Assembly: GCA_911728435.2 (NCBI GenBank)
Contig: OU452200.1
Location: 29,403,715 to 29,467,714 of the forward strand
DNA: 64,000 nt
Origin: Apoderus coryli
Taxonomy: Eukaryota; Arthropoda; Insecta; Coleoptera; Attelabidae
Reading direction: 5' to 3'
The notes under the pieces were generated by a model. It searched no databases and was not told the origin of the DNA. It saw only the letters and a list, made by a program, of their open reading frames with translations. A program made the position numbers and the translations under genes. This document shows positions 24,319 through 35,395 of this stretch, in pieces (within the stretch, counting starts at the first letter, position 1; each line of letters starts with the position of its first letter).

Positions 24319-24378
24319 AAATTAGATGGATTTTAAAGTATCCTGATTGCTAAATGTAATTTTATTGTAATGCGGAAG

Positions 24379-24412
24379 GTTCTGGGGTCGAATCCCTGCT
24401 CTGGCAATATTT
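24379..24412 (+). other. tRNA T-arm / B-box-like sequence
   Basis: GGGGTCGAATCCCTGC with CTGGCA and a following T run resembles the last third of a tRNA or a tRNA-derived SINE. No A box or cloverleaf can be built upstream. Confidence 0.2.
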
Positions 24413-24830
24413 TTTTTTCTAAGTAGTTAGTTTGTTATGTTAGTTTATTGGAAATAATGAAAATAATACAATCATAATAATAATAATTATTATAATTTGT
24501 TTCGTTACGGAGGTCATATATTTTTGATTATATTATATCTTGTCGGGAAAGTTTTGGGGCGACACAACCGATTTTTTATGTTGTGCATTTGATTATTGAA
24601 TTTATTCATATATTATTATAACTTTTAACACTGAAGAAGGAATTAAAATATCCCGAAACCTTTGTAATTTAAGATGTTAACTAAACATGTAAACGATGTG
24701 AAAATTTAACATTCGTATTATGTAATATTATTAAATTGGGACCCATTTACTTCTATGCTGTGGGTTTTAGTTTTATTAATATAGTTTTATTAATATATTA
24801 TAACACTTTTTAAATGACTCCACAAAAATA
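24413..24830. other. gap with one imperfect hammerhead-like core
   Basis: At 24634 (plus) CTGAAGA, GGA...TCC and GAAAC occur in order, but stem II has three pairs only and stem III is not palindromic; probably a decayed relative of the motifs elsewhere. Confidence 0.3.
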
Positions 24831-25245
24831 GTCTAATTGTGTTAAAACTGGTGATATACTCTCAATGGTGCCGCTTGTACCAATCCAGTGTTCGAGAAAA
24901 TGTTGATTCATAAACTCATGCACCGGAGCTTCATAGTGTAGCGGAGTTCCACCATCCTGTTGCAAAAACGTCATTGATTCTCTGAGATCTGGTCGGCATT
25001 TGCACTTATTTCAACAATTTGGTGATAGACATAATCGGTAAGCAAATTCAAGTAGGATCCTATTGGCAAGTCACGATCTACGAAGAACAGACTGGATGTT
25101 GAAAATATGCTCTCTCATTTTTGCAAGTTTAAAATCACTCCAATATCTGCAATTATGTATTGACTTGACCATGTAAAAAATGTCTGCTCGTTAGGAAAAG
25201 ATATGGAGTTTCGGGTTATTTACATAATTTTGACCTTTAAATCAA
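24831..25245 (-). pseudogene. Tc1/mariner-superfamily transposase relic
   Basis: On the minus strand about 24960-24835 reads QQDGGTPLHYEAPVHEF then MNQHFLEHWIGTSGTIE and SPVLTQLDYFCG. This follows the pattern QDGAPPHY ... FPxRWIGRxGPIxWPPRSPDLTPLDFFLWG of the superfamily around the second and third catalytic residues, with the middle eroded. Upstream sequence to 25245 (minus) is compatible with the region between the first and second catalytic residues but broken. Non-functional. Confidence 0.6.
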
Positions 25246-26034
25246 TGTGTGTTATTGTGTGTGTGGGATATAGTTGACGTATATAATCCATGAAAAAAAA
25301 TTCCCATAAAAATATTTTTAAGTGGGCCACCCGGTAAAATTAGAGACTGAACAAGTTATATTTATGGTATCATCAACGGTTTCATTTTCAACTCTCTATA
25401 TTACACCAAATTAGGATATAATGTCACACGATACAGTAATATGACAAAATATTACCCGAGTACAAGATATTCGTGCACACGACTCGTAAATTTATATGTT
25501 AAGCGTTTTAATTCACCCGCACATTGACCTTTTTTTACTCCTCATTAAAACATAACTGATATACTCTGTATTTGGTTACAAAATCCTGTCTATACATTTA
25601 TTAGGTATTGCATAAAATGCAATATAAGAGGCACGCTATGAGACACTTTATTTATTAATAAATAAAGCTAATGATTATTACAACTTGAAGTTCGCTAAGT
25701 GATGTGGAAAGAATATCAGAAAATAATTATTACTATAACTGACAATTTAAAATGAGAAACGATTTGTTACTTTATGCAAATTTAATGTGATATCATTAGG
25801 ATTGGAATTGCTGACGCTAAATCTTGGGGACACACGCATCTTTACATATGCACTGGCAAACAATATGAAACGTTGCGTTGTGAGATAATAATTTTAACTA
25901 GACTTCCGTTGGGAAAGAAAATTAGCACAACCGCATGTGTGATTGTTGTGAATAAATCAAAATATCTATTATAGCGACAAACTCCTTCTACGTGTTTTTA
26001 ATCTGATTTTAGAACGCCCCATGTTCATTCCTAA
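25246..26034. other. gap, nothing recognised
   Basis: AT-rich sequence without supported coding. Confidence 0.4.
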
Positions 26035-26160
26035 AATGACATTCACTGTGCTGCTAGAAAAGCTTTGGCTTTATTATTACGTAAAAGAAAGAAGAAACGT
26101 TGTACAAAATATTGGGTCTATCCCATAACGGCGCATTTGGAAAATACTGCAAGCAGTAAA
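26035..26160 (+). pseudogene. possible PIF/Harbinger protein fragment
   Basis: The plus strand reads AARKALALLLRKRKKKRC followed by TKYWVYPITAHLENTAS. A basic run followed by (R/K)xxWVxP is typical of the start of PIF/Harbinger nuclease-type transposases in animals. It is short, starts without a convincing ATG and ends before the next repeat, so the call rests on one motif. Confidence 0.4.
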
Positions 26161-26183
26161 CAAATTTGAAATTACGAGGTATG

Positions 26184-26935
26184 GTCTTTCTAATCTTAAT
26201 TTAAAATGATATAAAAAACCACAACTCGATATCCCTTTGTAATGTCAATACCGACCTCAGCCGTCCATAACTTTTCATAACAATCCATGCCCTATAATAT
26301 TTTAAAAATCCATTATGTATTAACAATTAATCTTAAATGTATAACTGTTTCGCCATTTTAAAAATATTTTTAAAACCAAATATTATATTATATACTTACA
26401 CTTGTCACAAAATAGTTCCCGCTCAAAACGAAAACAAACGTGTTCCGCTCGTGTCACTGGTATACTGTCTATATATATAACTACATTGCAACCTAATACC
26501 GGCGGTGTCTGATACAGTGACTGCAAAAAGTTTCATCCTCTTGAGGTATTATTAAAAACTATTATGTAATTTGATAGATCTTCTTTCATTTTATTAAACT
26601 AAGATAAACTGTTGAACAAATCATGGTTACAATATTCTGCCACCGTGTTTTACTGTCGGACACAAATTTTCTTGTTTAAATTCCACATTAAGTCTTCACC
26701 ATACCTTATAATGTCCATCCGATTATATTTAGATTAATCTGAGAAAATAACACGTTGCCAAAAATTATTTGTTTCAATCATATTACATTTATTTGCAAAC
26801 TGTAATCATTAACCCAACTTTTTCCAATCACTGTAGTTATTTTTATTACTGTCGGTATCGCATGATTTATTATAGGTCTAATATACGAGGGTGAAATGTA
26901 TCAAAAAAAAACGCTGCATTCGATGCCCATTTCTA
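26184..26935 (-). repeat. dispersed repeat copy B, inverted relative to copy A
   Basis: Reverse complement of 5605-6632, lacking about 280 bp present in copy A to the right of the nested MITE. Both boundaries of homology are sharp. Confidence 0.7.
26515..26833 (-). mobile_element. Tc1-like MITE B
   Basis: Ends CAGTGACTGCAAAAAG and (reverse complement) CAGTGATTGGAAAAAG are flanked by TA at 26513-26514 and 26834-26835. It carries the same transposase piece as copy A (TGGCAACGTGTTATTTTCTC on the minus strand), also with the stop in place of the residue after VIFSD. Confidence 0.75.
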
Positions 26936-27910
26936 ATGTAAAGAGGCATGGGAACGGATAGCCCCGGTAGAATCGTTAAATTTATATATTTTTAATTAAG
27001 TTTGGATAAACTATACCCGCGGACTCTATTATTTAAGCAACAGAAGTCTGTTATACGAGGACTACACTGAAACGTTAATATTTTGAAGACAAGACGAAAT
27101 TTAAAAGTTATAAAACTACAACGGTGTTTAAAATTACGGGATTTATTTTATTAAATTTTAATGGGCATTGTATTCCTGCCTTTCCAAAACAGTTTCGAAT
27201 TTGGCAAAAAAAAATTCTAGACTGTCTTGGTATAAGTGTTTGGTAATCAAATTGAATCACTCTATTGGATTCGGTTAGTATTTGGGAGAAATCAGATTCG
27301 GAATATTCAAAAGTTTACCAAGACTGTAACGAAAAACCTGTACCCTGTACGTTTTGCAGAAGTTAATTGATTGCATTCGATTTTATTGCGCATTTCATTT
27401 ACCTTTTAGGGGTCAATATGAAACCGATAAATCCGAAAAGCCGGGGATTTTTCATGGTTTAATCAATTTTTCAATCCAATCGGTTAAAACACGTGCCGAA
27501 CGTCTAGATAAATTTACAGTCAACGTCTAAATAAATTCAGACGGATTTATTTGATATCATTGGCATATTTTAAGTGTTTTCCAAAATAATGAGCATTTGA
27601 TAACAATAATGGATGTAGTATTTAGATATCTTCAGCAACACTAGTTTTTAGCAGCACGAACCACCACTCATCTTCAATCTCGTGTTTCGCTCAAGTTATC
27701 GTTGTAAGTGGTTTCCAGAGCCAAATTTTTTTCCAATAATACGAAATGGTTAAATTGACCGATTGAGATAAAGATCTGTCAAAAAAATTGTGTTAGAAAT
27801 TTCCAAGGCTTGGTAGGAGAACGATATATTTAATAATGATAGAATGATATAGAAAGGTAATTTTATAATAACATGTTGCAACCTTGTCAAACCGACCATT
27901 ATGAGGAAAG
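26936..27910. other. gap, nothing recognised
   Basis: No supported feature. Confidence 0.4.
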
Positions 27911-28144
27911 TTTTTTCGGTTGATTTTTCTTGGGGTTAATATTCACTTTTATTTTCGTCAAATAATAAAATAAAACGATAACGACGTTTCGTTACTAATT
28001 AGTAATTTCTTCAGGTTGAACAATTTTTCTATCTAACACTTATTCCACATACTAAAATTCAAGTTTCGAATTGCTGTATTGTATTTATTTTAAAAAAAAC
28101 TTTTATAAGAACCGTACACCACAAGAAAAATCAACTGAAAAAAA
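27911..28144. mobile_element. short TIR element carrying one hammerhead-like motif
   Basis: Left end TTTTTTCGGTTGATTTTTCT (27911-27930) and right end, in reverse complement TTTTTTTCAGTTGATTTTTC (to 28144), form 25-bp terminal inverted repeats around 184 bp of noncoding DNA. Confidence 0.6.
27983..28014 (-). ncRNA. hammerhead-ribozyme-like motif
   Basis: Minus strand: CTGAAGA, one extra A, stem II with TTACT/AGTAA closed by an A-C mismatch where G-C is expected, GAA, palindrome ACGT, C. The core is recognisable but slightly decayed. Confidence 0.45.
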
Positions 28145-30640
28145 TTAGGATTACGGTTCAAGAATAAATAAAGAAAAAATATTATTGATATTGTATTATG
28201 TGTAATTATGATCATAATACGAAAATATAAAAATATATGTGGTCTGCCATTTAATATAATAAACTGATTGGTGTACTATTTTGGAATAAAGGAACGTTTT
28301 GAAAATCAACGTAATTTAAAGAATGGAGCAACAATGGTGTAATCAAGTTTTTTTTTAAAGTAATTTATTGATTATCCAGAAATTAGGACTTTGGGTATAA
28401 CATTAGGAAGTTTCTTATTTAAATCGTTTGTGAATGCTGAAGACCATTTAAGTTGGAAATGAAAAAACATTTTACGAACTAGAGAACGTTCATTAATCAA
28501 TGAAAAATATATTTATATTCACCTTGCAGAACTGAATAATTATGTAAGAGGTTGTAAATATTTTATAAACAAAATTTCAGGACCTCTTAAGTACCAATCG
28601 GGGATGACCTGTCAGGAGTTAAGTGAACACCATCATTTTGATTTCTCAAGATGCCGACCACACGTGTTGGTAAAATATCGCCAGTATTTCTAGAAGACGA
28701 TGGTCTAATAAACTGATAAATTACAGTTATCAAGTGGAAAGCGAGAGAAATCTTGCAGAATTTATCTCCATTAATTCATTCATTAACAATTATTTATCCT
28801 TTCTTGTAATTATGCAAAATATAGTCAAAGACAATATTTCTTATATAATTTGATGCCCATCTTTTGAAGTATTTAAAATATTTTTTAAAGCCCGATTGTA
28901 TTTAAATTTTAATATATACCTTAAATTAATCATCGAAAATTAAGAATATGGTATTAACGTTTTAATTCTTTACAAATTATCCTGCCATTTCTCGTAAATC
29001 TCTTACTTCCAAAGTGTTTATGTAGGTATATTATTATAATGTATTTTGCCACACACAGAGCTTCTTAACGCCGATCTTATCAGACAAAACAGTAAGTAGT
29101 TGCGATGTCACGTGATCCGCCGGTCGTATGTCGGGGTCACAACTAAAGAAATATAAATCTAATGGATGACCATCCTCTATTGTCCTTCGTTGAGTGGCTT
29201 AATTCTTGAGGAAACACATTAAGTAGGATATATGCAGCGAGCCCATTCACAACTTCGTAAATGTCCTTTTATTTCTAGAAAATGCGTATATTTAACAACA
29301 TCCTGGATTTTATAAATTAATTATTGTATTATATACATTATGGCAAATTCCTTAGGTATTCTAGGTAAACTACAGGGTGAACTATAGGTCGCTACTTATT
29401 TCAGAGAGTAACTACTGTAATATTTAAGAGGTGATAGCTCTTATGCACCTCAATCCCCTATATGAAACAGACAGATTTCAAGTCCATCAAGATTTTCTCA
29501 ATATCGAAACAAGTGTAAAATATGCCATGAGTTGTTACATGCATTGAAATATTTAGCGCAGCGCAACGTTTACTTTTGTTGAGGCTCCTTTGAAAGCAAA
29601 CATTTTTAAAATAGTTCGAAAATGCTCAATTTCTTCATGAAAGTAGAGTCATTAGAAATGAAAAAAGATTTGTGTGCTTTTCTTATGGAAATCTACTCGT
29701 CTAAACAACATACTAACTTGCGAGGTGCAACATATGCTCTGCTGCCAGACTTTTTTTGAAAATTTCAGCACGAACATGTTCCAGCACATTTTCCTCAACA
29801 AACCCACACACTACACCAGTGGCGGCTTGTGGCAGTGTAATCTCCCATTCTAAACTGCTTACGCGCCAGAACTGCGAACCAGTGCATTTTAAGTGGCAAA
29901 ACTTTAAATACACATAAAAAGGTAAGTTTTCTTTCATATAAATTTTGGCTTATTAAAGATATATCGTCAGTTTTGTGAAATTTAACGTATCTGATCTAGA
30001 AAGTATTAGCTATAATACATATTTGAGGTATGGTGACATAACCTAAAAATGGCGCCATGTATTTTTTGACGGCAGGTCTGTATTAGATTAGGCAGTCCTA
30101 TGGTAAGGATTCGACCTCCGGTAGCAGGAAGAACTCGACTGGTGGTCGAATGCTACGAAGAGCTAACCCATGACTTTCTGCACGCAAAGCGGGCACTCTA
30201 CACCTGTAATAAACGCATTATCCGAGTATTATAATTACCTACCACGTAACTGAATCAAATTAATCCGAATTGAATCGACTGAAGCGGTTGTGTTACCACA
30301 AGGCTTTATCGGCAAGATATAATAGGTCTAATTTCAAATATATGATCTGGGAAACGAAACAGCTAATTTTTCAAATATACCAGTTAATAATTTAATCAGA
30401 CAAGTTGCAATTACATTGTTATTTATATAAAACGAGTAATTAATTTGACAATTCCGGTAAAATTTTCAACGCAATATTCTCGGTAACTATGGAGGTGAAA
30501 TTCAAAAGTAAGCTATTGCTGGAAAGAGCATAAAATGCTTTCAAATGATGTACCGCTCGACCCCTACTGCTATTTAAGAATTTGGGTGTTGTGTGCACCC
30601 GAATCTCCTGTGATATGGGTTAAAGCGATTTTAACCAAAA
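28145..30640. other. 2.5-kb gap
   Basis: No transposon end pairs found. CAGTGGCGGCTTGTGG at 29816-29831 looks like a hAT terminus but has no partner. The minus frame 29937-29713 overlaps it and shows no known domain. A TACAGGGTGAACTATA motif lies near 29372. Confidence 0.4.
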
Positions 30641-30877
30641 ACTAATTGAGAGAGAGAGATGTTTTTGGCGACATCTAGCGTTGACAGGCAATATGCCGGG
30701 TGAAACACAGTTCACAAACGATGGCCGGACAAGAAGTAACAACTCCATTATATCCTATGGCCAACACTAGATGCGCGCGAATCCCCTAGCAGGGAGGGTT
30801 TATTTAAGAATTGCTTGTTACATAAAGCAACAAGACTTTAAGTTATGTTGGAAATTTGTTTCACACTACCATGCTTT

Positions 30878-30919
30878 CACCAGCCGGCCGTTTTGTCGAT
30901 CCACGACTCATCAGTGGTG
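30878..30919 (-). ncRNA. hammerhead motif with core mutations (left arm)
   Basis: Minus strand mirrors the intact right-arm copy: CACCA, CTGATGA, GTCG / CGAC, then AAA in place of GAA (first G of the catalytic box changed to A), CGGCCG, and G in place of the U that pairs with the box's A, then C and TGGTG. Both changes hit positions invariant in hammerheads, so it is predicted inactive. Confidence 0.7.
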
Positions 30920-30953
30920 ATCACACATCATGGTGGTCACACTGCCTGCCGAT

Positions 30954-30995
30954 CACCACTGATGAGTCGTGGATCGACGAAACGGCCGTCTGGTG
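30954..30995 (+). ncRNA. canonical hammerhead ribozyme motif (right arm)
   Basis: Stem I CACCA (30954-30958) pairs perfectly with TGGTG (30991-30995). CTGATGA is 30959-30965. Stem II GTCG (30966-30969) pairs with CGAC (30975-30978) around TGGAT. GAA is 30979-30981; ACGGCCGT (30982-30989) is a perfect palindrome serving as stem III; C30990 is the predicted cleavage base. All conserved hammerhead positions are present. Stem III has no loop, so cleavage would need two molecules, as in published small hammerheads tied to Penelope-like elements. Confidence 0.8.
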
Positions 30996-31070
30996 AAAGC
31001 ATGGTAGTGTGAAACAAATTTCCAACATAAAGTCTTGTTGCTTTATGTAACAAGCAATTCTTCAAAAACT

Positions 31071-31632
31071 AATTCATCCTACTCACATACCATCATTTAC
31101 TGCAGCGTTTAGGAGCTATCGTAAAAGAACACATACAGACAGGTAGACTTCCCTCTGAAAATGGTCCTCCTCCTTTCTGTAGGGTACACTTGAAGTCTTA
31201 GTATATCAAAACAACCATATTTAAACCAGATACCATGTTTAGAGCAGCTACATGAAAGTACTCATATTTATACGGTATTTAAAACAAAATTTGTTAGAAC
31301 TTCATTTAGCAATACTTGTATTGCTTAAAGGATGCAAAATATCGAGAAGTGGTCTTTTAATTTTCTTATCTAAACAAGGGTAAGTTACAGGGTTTTGTAT
31401 TCAACATAAAAACGTTGGATATACTGGGCACAAAAACGATTAAATTCAAGTAAATATAAAACTGGAATGAACCGCAGCAACTTTGGTAGTAACCCTCCAC
31501 AAACGGTACACCCGGTACTTGTATTGACATTATTTACAAAACAGAAATAAAATGACAGCTATAATATAAATAATATTTTGTTGAAGGATAAAATGTATTT
31601 AAGTATATCAAAATTTTAAGTGTTATGCAGCT
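31071..31632. other. gap upstream of a small open frame
   Basis: No repeats paired. ATATAAATAATA near 31566 could serve as a TATA-like element; ATGCAG at 31625-31630 could be a splice acceptor. Confidence 0.35.
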
Positions 31633-31833
31633 ATGAAGAACACCAAAACTGTAGATCTTTTATCAGTCATAGCAGTTACAGCTCTATTATCAAAATTGGC
31701 ATACATTATGTTTAATACAATTGTAAGAAATCACAAGAAAGATTATAAGGAAGTTCAAGAGCGTTTGTACAACATGAATCAATGCGATCATGATGATACT
31801 GATGAATGCTGTTGTTCAGAAGATAGTAATTGA
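31633..31833 (+). CDS. hypothetical 66-aa single-pass membrane protein
   Basis: ATG at 31633 is the only in-frame start after an upstream stop; the frame ends at 31833 and AATAAATAAA follows near 31900. Residues 8-28 (DLLSVIAVTALLSKLAYIMF) form one hydrophobic segment with a short Lys-containing N-terminus. Then a basic stretch (VRNHKKDYKEVQERL) and a highly acidic, Cys-rich tail (DHDDTDECCCSEDSN). Such an arrangement would give a type-II-like or tail-exposed small protein with possible acylation or metal binding at CCC; that is inference. I recognise no family. It could be a terminal exon of a host gene, a micropeptide gene, or chance. Confidence 0.35.
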   Translation: MKNTKTVDLLSVIAVTALLSKLAYIMFNTIVRNHKKDYKEVQERLYNMNQCDHDDTDECCCSEDSN

Positions 31834-32281
31834 ACGTAAACAATTTTAGTCTCTTGGAGATACACATTTTGTAACAGATATATTTATTAATTGTCATGAT
31901 AATAAATAAAATTGTAAAACTACTTTTGGTGACTAGTGGCAGCTCAGTTTCTCCTGACGAATTTGTATCCAGTTGCTGTGTTCAAGGTTCAAAATGAGTG
32001 AGTCTGAACAGATCCATGGCATCATCAATAGTGTGCTATGCGAGAAGATAAAGTTTTAACATAATTTAAGAATTTTTTAATACAAATTTTGTGGCATAGT
32101 AGACATGGGACGACAGCTACTGACGAACTCGTTTTGCTCTTATGTGTTAGTTAGAGTAATATACTCGTGTCCATCTACAACGTCGACTTATCTTTAGGCA
32201 CAGTGATGTACGTACCGGCAGATAGATGTAAAACCATACAACACTTCACATCCCACCGCACACAAATCGACAAGTCTAATA
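31834..32281. other. gap with a possible short first exon
   Basis: At 31993 AAAATG starts 21 codons (MSESEQIHGIINSVLCEKIK) with ordinary codon use before a stop. No donor site is convincing, so no gene is called. Confidence 0.3.
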
Positions 32282-33616
32282 TACTGGGTGTCCCAAATTG
32301 TGTAGGGTACCTCGAAAACTAGACGAGATTGAAAAGCTTAGTCAGGATATCATGACCTATTTTTGGATAAAGCTAATTATTATGATCGATAAGTTTTATT
32401 ATCAGTTGTTTAGTTTTCGAGATACACGGCGATATTCGAATAGCATCTGTTTTAATACCCTTATGACGATGCTAACATTATAACAGAAACGCACGTCAAG
32501 ATTTAAAAAATGTTTTGGTAAAGTGATAAAACATATTTTCCATGCTATTCTACGTGGCCGCATATGAAAAAATCCAGTGGGTTTAAATCCGGGGATCGTG
32601 GAGGCCATAAGTGAAATCCACCTCGTCTAATGAAGCGATTTCCGTATGTTTCTGTTAAAAACTCACGAGCAACCCGACTAAAATGCGATGGTGCACGATC
32701 GTGCATAAACCACATTGGATTTCTTATTGCAAATGGTACGTTTTCCAGAAATCCAGGAATCGTGTGTTCCAGAAAGTGGCGATATACCTCTCCGGTAAGT
32801 CTTCCTGGTAGAAATACGGGTCCAATAAAGCACCCACAATTCCAATCCAAACGTTTAACGAGAACGACTGATGTTGAAAATAATCTTCAACTATCGCATG
32901 CGGATTTTCATTACACCACAACGGGTTATTATGAAAATTTGTTATTGCATTTCTTGAAAAACTCGCTTCATCAGTAAACAAAATCAACATCAGTAGTTGA
33001 AGGATTTAAACAATTTTGTGCAAAACTCATTGACAGAATGCCATATGTGGAGGAAAATTAGCAGGAATAAGTGCTTGAACGCGTTGGAACATTAGCATTC
33101 GAGCTTTGTGCGGAAGTAGCAAATTCAACTTTCAATTATCATTCAGACTTTCAAGAAACTATAAAATTTGGCATTGCACTCCGAATAATTGTCCTTTGGT
33201 TCACTAGTATTGTGAAAAATAAAAAAGTTATAGCCGTTGAAAATGTGGACAAGCTTTACCTGGTTGAGCGGGTAGGGCAATATAGATCTTTATTTGGCAC
33301 TAAAGGAAAAAAAAATTAAAACCCTTCCTGTGAAAATGCTTTTTTTATAAATTAAATTACATGAAAACAATAGTTGCCGCTGTAAGAAAGAGCAAAAGCT
33401 ATGATTGTCTCAAATTTCAAGCATCTAATTTTTAAGCGAGGTGTTTGAAAATAATAAGTATCTCCCAATTTGAGTTATTTTCGCACTTACACGATTCAGG
33501 TAGTTGTGGCGTCTTTTTTGTTTGAATATTTTAAGAAACCTTAGTAGATAGTTATAATTTCAAAACAGAATCGCACTGATATCAACTTAGTGTTTATTTA
33601 AACTGTACACCCTGTA
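32282..33616 (-). mobile_element. Tc1/IS630-like transposon relic
   Basis: The outer sequences CTGGGTGTCCC (left, next to TA) and, in reverse complement, TACAGGGTGTACAG (right) resemble ends of the superfamily but match each other only over GGGTGT. The interior on the minus strand is a near-complete, frameshifted transposase. Confidence 0.55.
32545..33090 (-). pseudogene. DDE transposase, Tc1/IS630-like
   Basis: Minus strand order: ELRMLMFQRVQALIPANF, then a broken FC region, then LFTDEASFSRNAITN (first catalytic D), NPLWCNENPHAIVEDYFQHQ, FSLNVWIGIVGALLDPYF, LPGRLTGEVYRHFLEHTIP, WFMHDRAPSHFSRVAREFL (second D), GNRFIRRGGFHLWPPRSPDLN, PLDFFICG (third D). All three catalytic acids survive, but a frame change near 32750 and stops upstream break the protein. 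The spacing PxSPDLxPLDFF places it with insect Tc3/IS630-like transposases. N-terminal HTH is lost or unrecognisable between 33100 and 33616. Confidence 0.8.
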
Positions 33617-35395
33617 TGAAAATATAAAATAGAATACTGATGGTTTACATACAAATATCACTGCCTTTTACACACCAGCTTATTAAACAAAATTTATTAC
33701 CACAATCGAAAATGGTATTTATATAAACAGTGGACGGTATTCTTATTGTATTTATCTTTCAAAAGGGCCACATCTAAAGCATCTGCTTCTTCATCGTGTT
33801 TCGATTATATTTATACTGTTTTTATTTTTTTTAAAGGCAGTTGTTTTTCCGGACGGATAAGATCTGAAATTGTCATTGATCGCTAAGATATTTTTGGTAT
33901 TTGCTGTCACTGCGGACGGACGATCGCCTCACACGGATGCCAGTGGATCTCCTTTTTTCTTAATAAGGCGTTACCATGTTGAGCCAATAGATCCTAATAG
34001 TTCCACGAAAATTTTGTATATCGTTTATTCGTTTAAGTGCTATTTGGATAATTTAATTGAAATGTGTAAGACCAATATTTCGCCATAACTTTAAAAAAAT
34101 GCATAGAATTGACAATGACCATTATAGTATTTTAATAATATTATAATTATTACTAACAGAGGACTGTAATCTTAGGTTTTATAGGCGGCTAAAAGTAAAA
34201 TTAGACATTTGTTTTTAAACAAGAATTTTTATTGTTCGGGATTTTTCTGTCAAACACTGTATATTCACCAGAAGACTCTTAGAATTTTTATTTCTTTCCA
34301 CATTTAAATTATTGCGACTAGTTTTGTGTACAGCGATTTACAAGACTTTCATTGGTCAATCATAAATATTTTCTACATAGAACCTTTCGGAAAATTATGG
34401 AAATTAGTTACAAGAATAAACCGTTGTAATATTGAAAACGTTTGGCTCAATTTGGAAACATTCACCGCTATAGCCGAAAGCATCAAAACTTCAAGATCCG
34501 TCGATAAGATTGAAATAGCCCGGCACCACGTTTCAAAATCCTTTCAAATATTTATTACAAAATATTAGTGAGTTGGCTTGAGAAGCTACTTTTCTCTGTT
34601 AGAGTCCCGACATGAGTATAATGACTAAGGAATTTAGTGTATATTGATGTATATGTTAAATAACGAAACGTTTAATACCAGATCACAAAAAAAAAAAACA
34701 GATTACACTTGGTATTATGGGTAGGATTTTATTGTGTATGAAGTGGATGCTAAATATTTGTACATGGCTGAAATAGTGATTAGTATACAATGGGTGTGAT
34801 TTACCTTTTGTTAAGAACATTTTTTTTTTAGTATTACGGTTCTCTATACAGGGATCTCGGCTTAGATTATACCTACAGCGAACGCTAAATAAGGAAAGTT
34901 TTAAAGAAAACTTAGTGCATTCGATATATCCGGCTTCAGATTTACGATCAGTAAAAATTGGTTTTAGAAATATCGGCAAAAAAAAGATAATGGCCGATCT
35001 TGTTTTTTGCCTGTAGATACATCCGAAACGGTTAATTTGACAGCTGTCAAAATGTAACATTATTCGGACACATTTTTAAGACGAATAAGATCACGTCTAC
35101 GACATGTCAATCGTCTTTTGTTATGCTTCAACTTTCATTTTTCTTATGGCCGCTATAATTAAGTTTCCGGTTTTTGGAAAGAGTGTAGAATTTTCAGTCT
35201 AATGCAGTTTCAACAGTACATGAAAGTTAGTTTATCAAACCTCGTAAAATTAAGTCGTAAATTTTTTTGGTAATATTAAAGTGATTCAGTCTCGAGGTCC
35301 AAGGTCGTCAATTCGAACATTTACCTTGAAAAATAATGTTCCTTTGAATTGATAACGTCATAATGACAGATTTTGATTTTCATTCTAATTCATAA
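33617..35395. other. 1.8-kb gap
   Basis: Frames at 33870-34088 (plus), 34326-34568 (plus) and 34683-35060 (minus) are open but match nothing I know and lack composition support. A microsatellite (GATA)n begins at about 35399. Confidence 0.4.

Larger units (their letters stand above)
30645..31070. mobile_element. foldback repeat with two head-to-head hammerhead motifs
   Basis: A near-perfect inverted repeat of about 115 bp per arm (about 30818-30932 and 30947-31062; shared block AAAGCATGGTAGTGTGAAAC) surrounds a centre of about 15-20 bp. To the left the unit continues to 30645 with sequence (GATGTTTTTGGCGACATCTA, GATGGCCGGACAAG) that recurs inverted at 45258-45507. Related DNA also lies at 49861-49977. 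Confidence 0.8.

Noticed and set aside
24379..24412. tRNA gene or intact SINE
   Set aside because: Only a B-box/T-arm-like piece is present; no A box, no acceptor partner and no cloverleaf.
29816..29832. hAT element start
   Set aside because: A single CAGTGGCGG-type end with no partner, TSD or transposase.
31993..32060. First exon of a host gene (MSESEQ...)
   Set aside because: Twenty-one codons with a fair start context but no convincing donor site or downstream exon.
34683..35060. 125-codon minus-strand gene
   Set aside because: Low-complexity, Phe/Ile-rich translation typical of AT-rich noncoding DNA; no motif.
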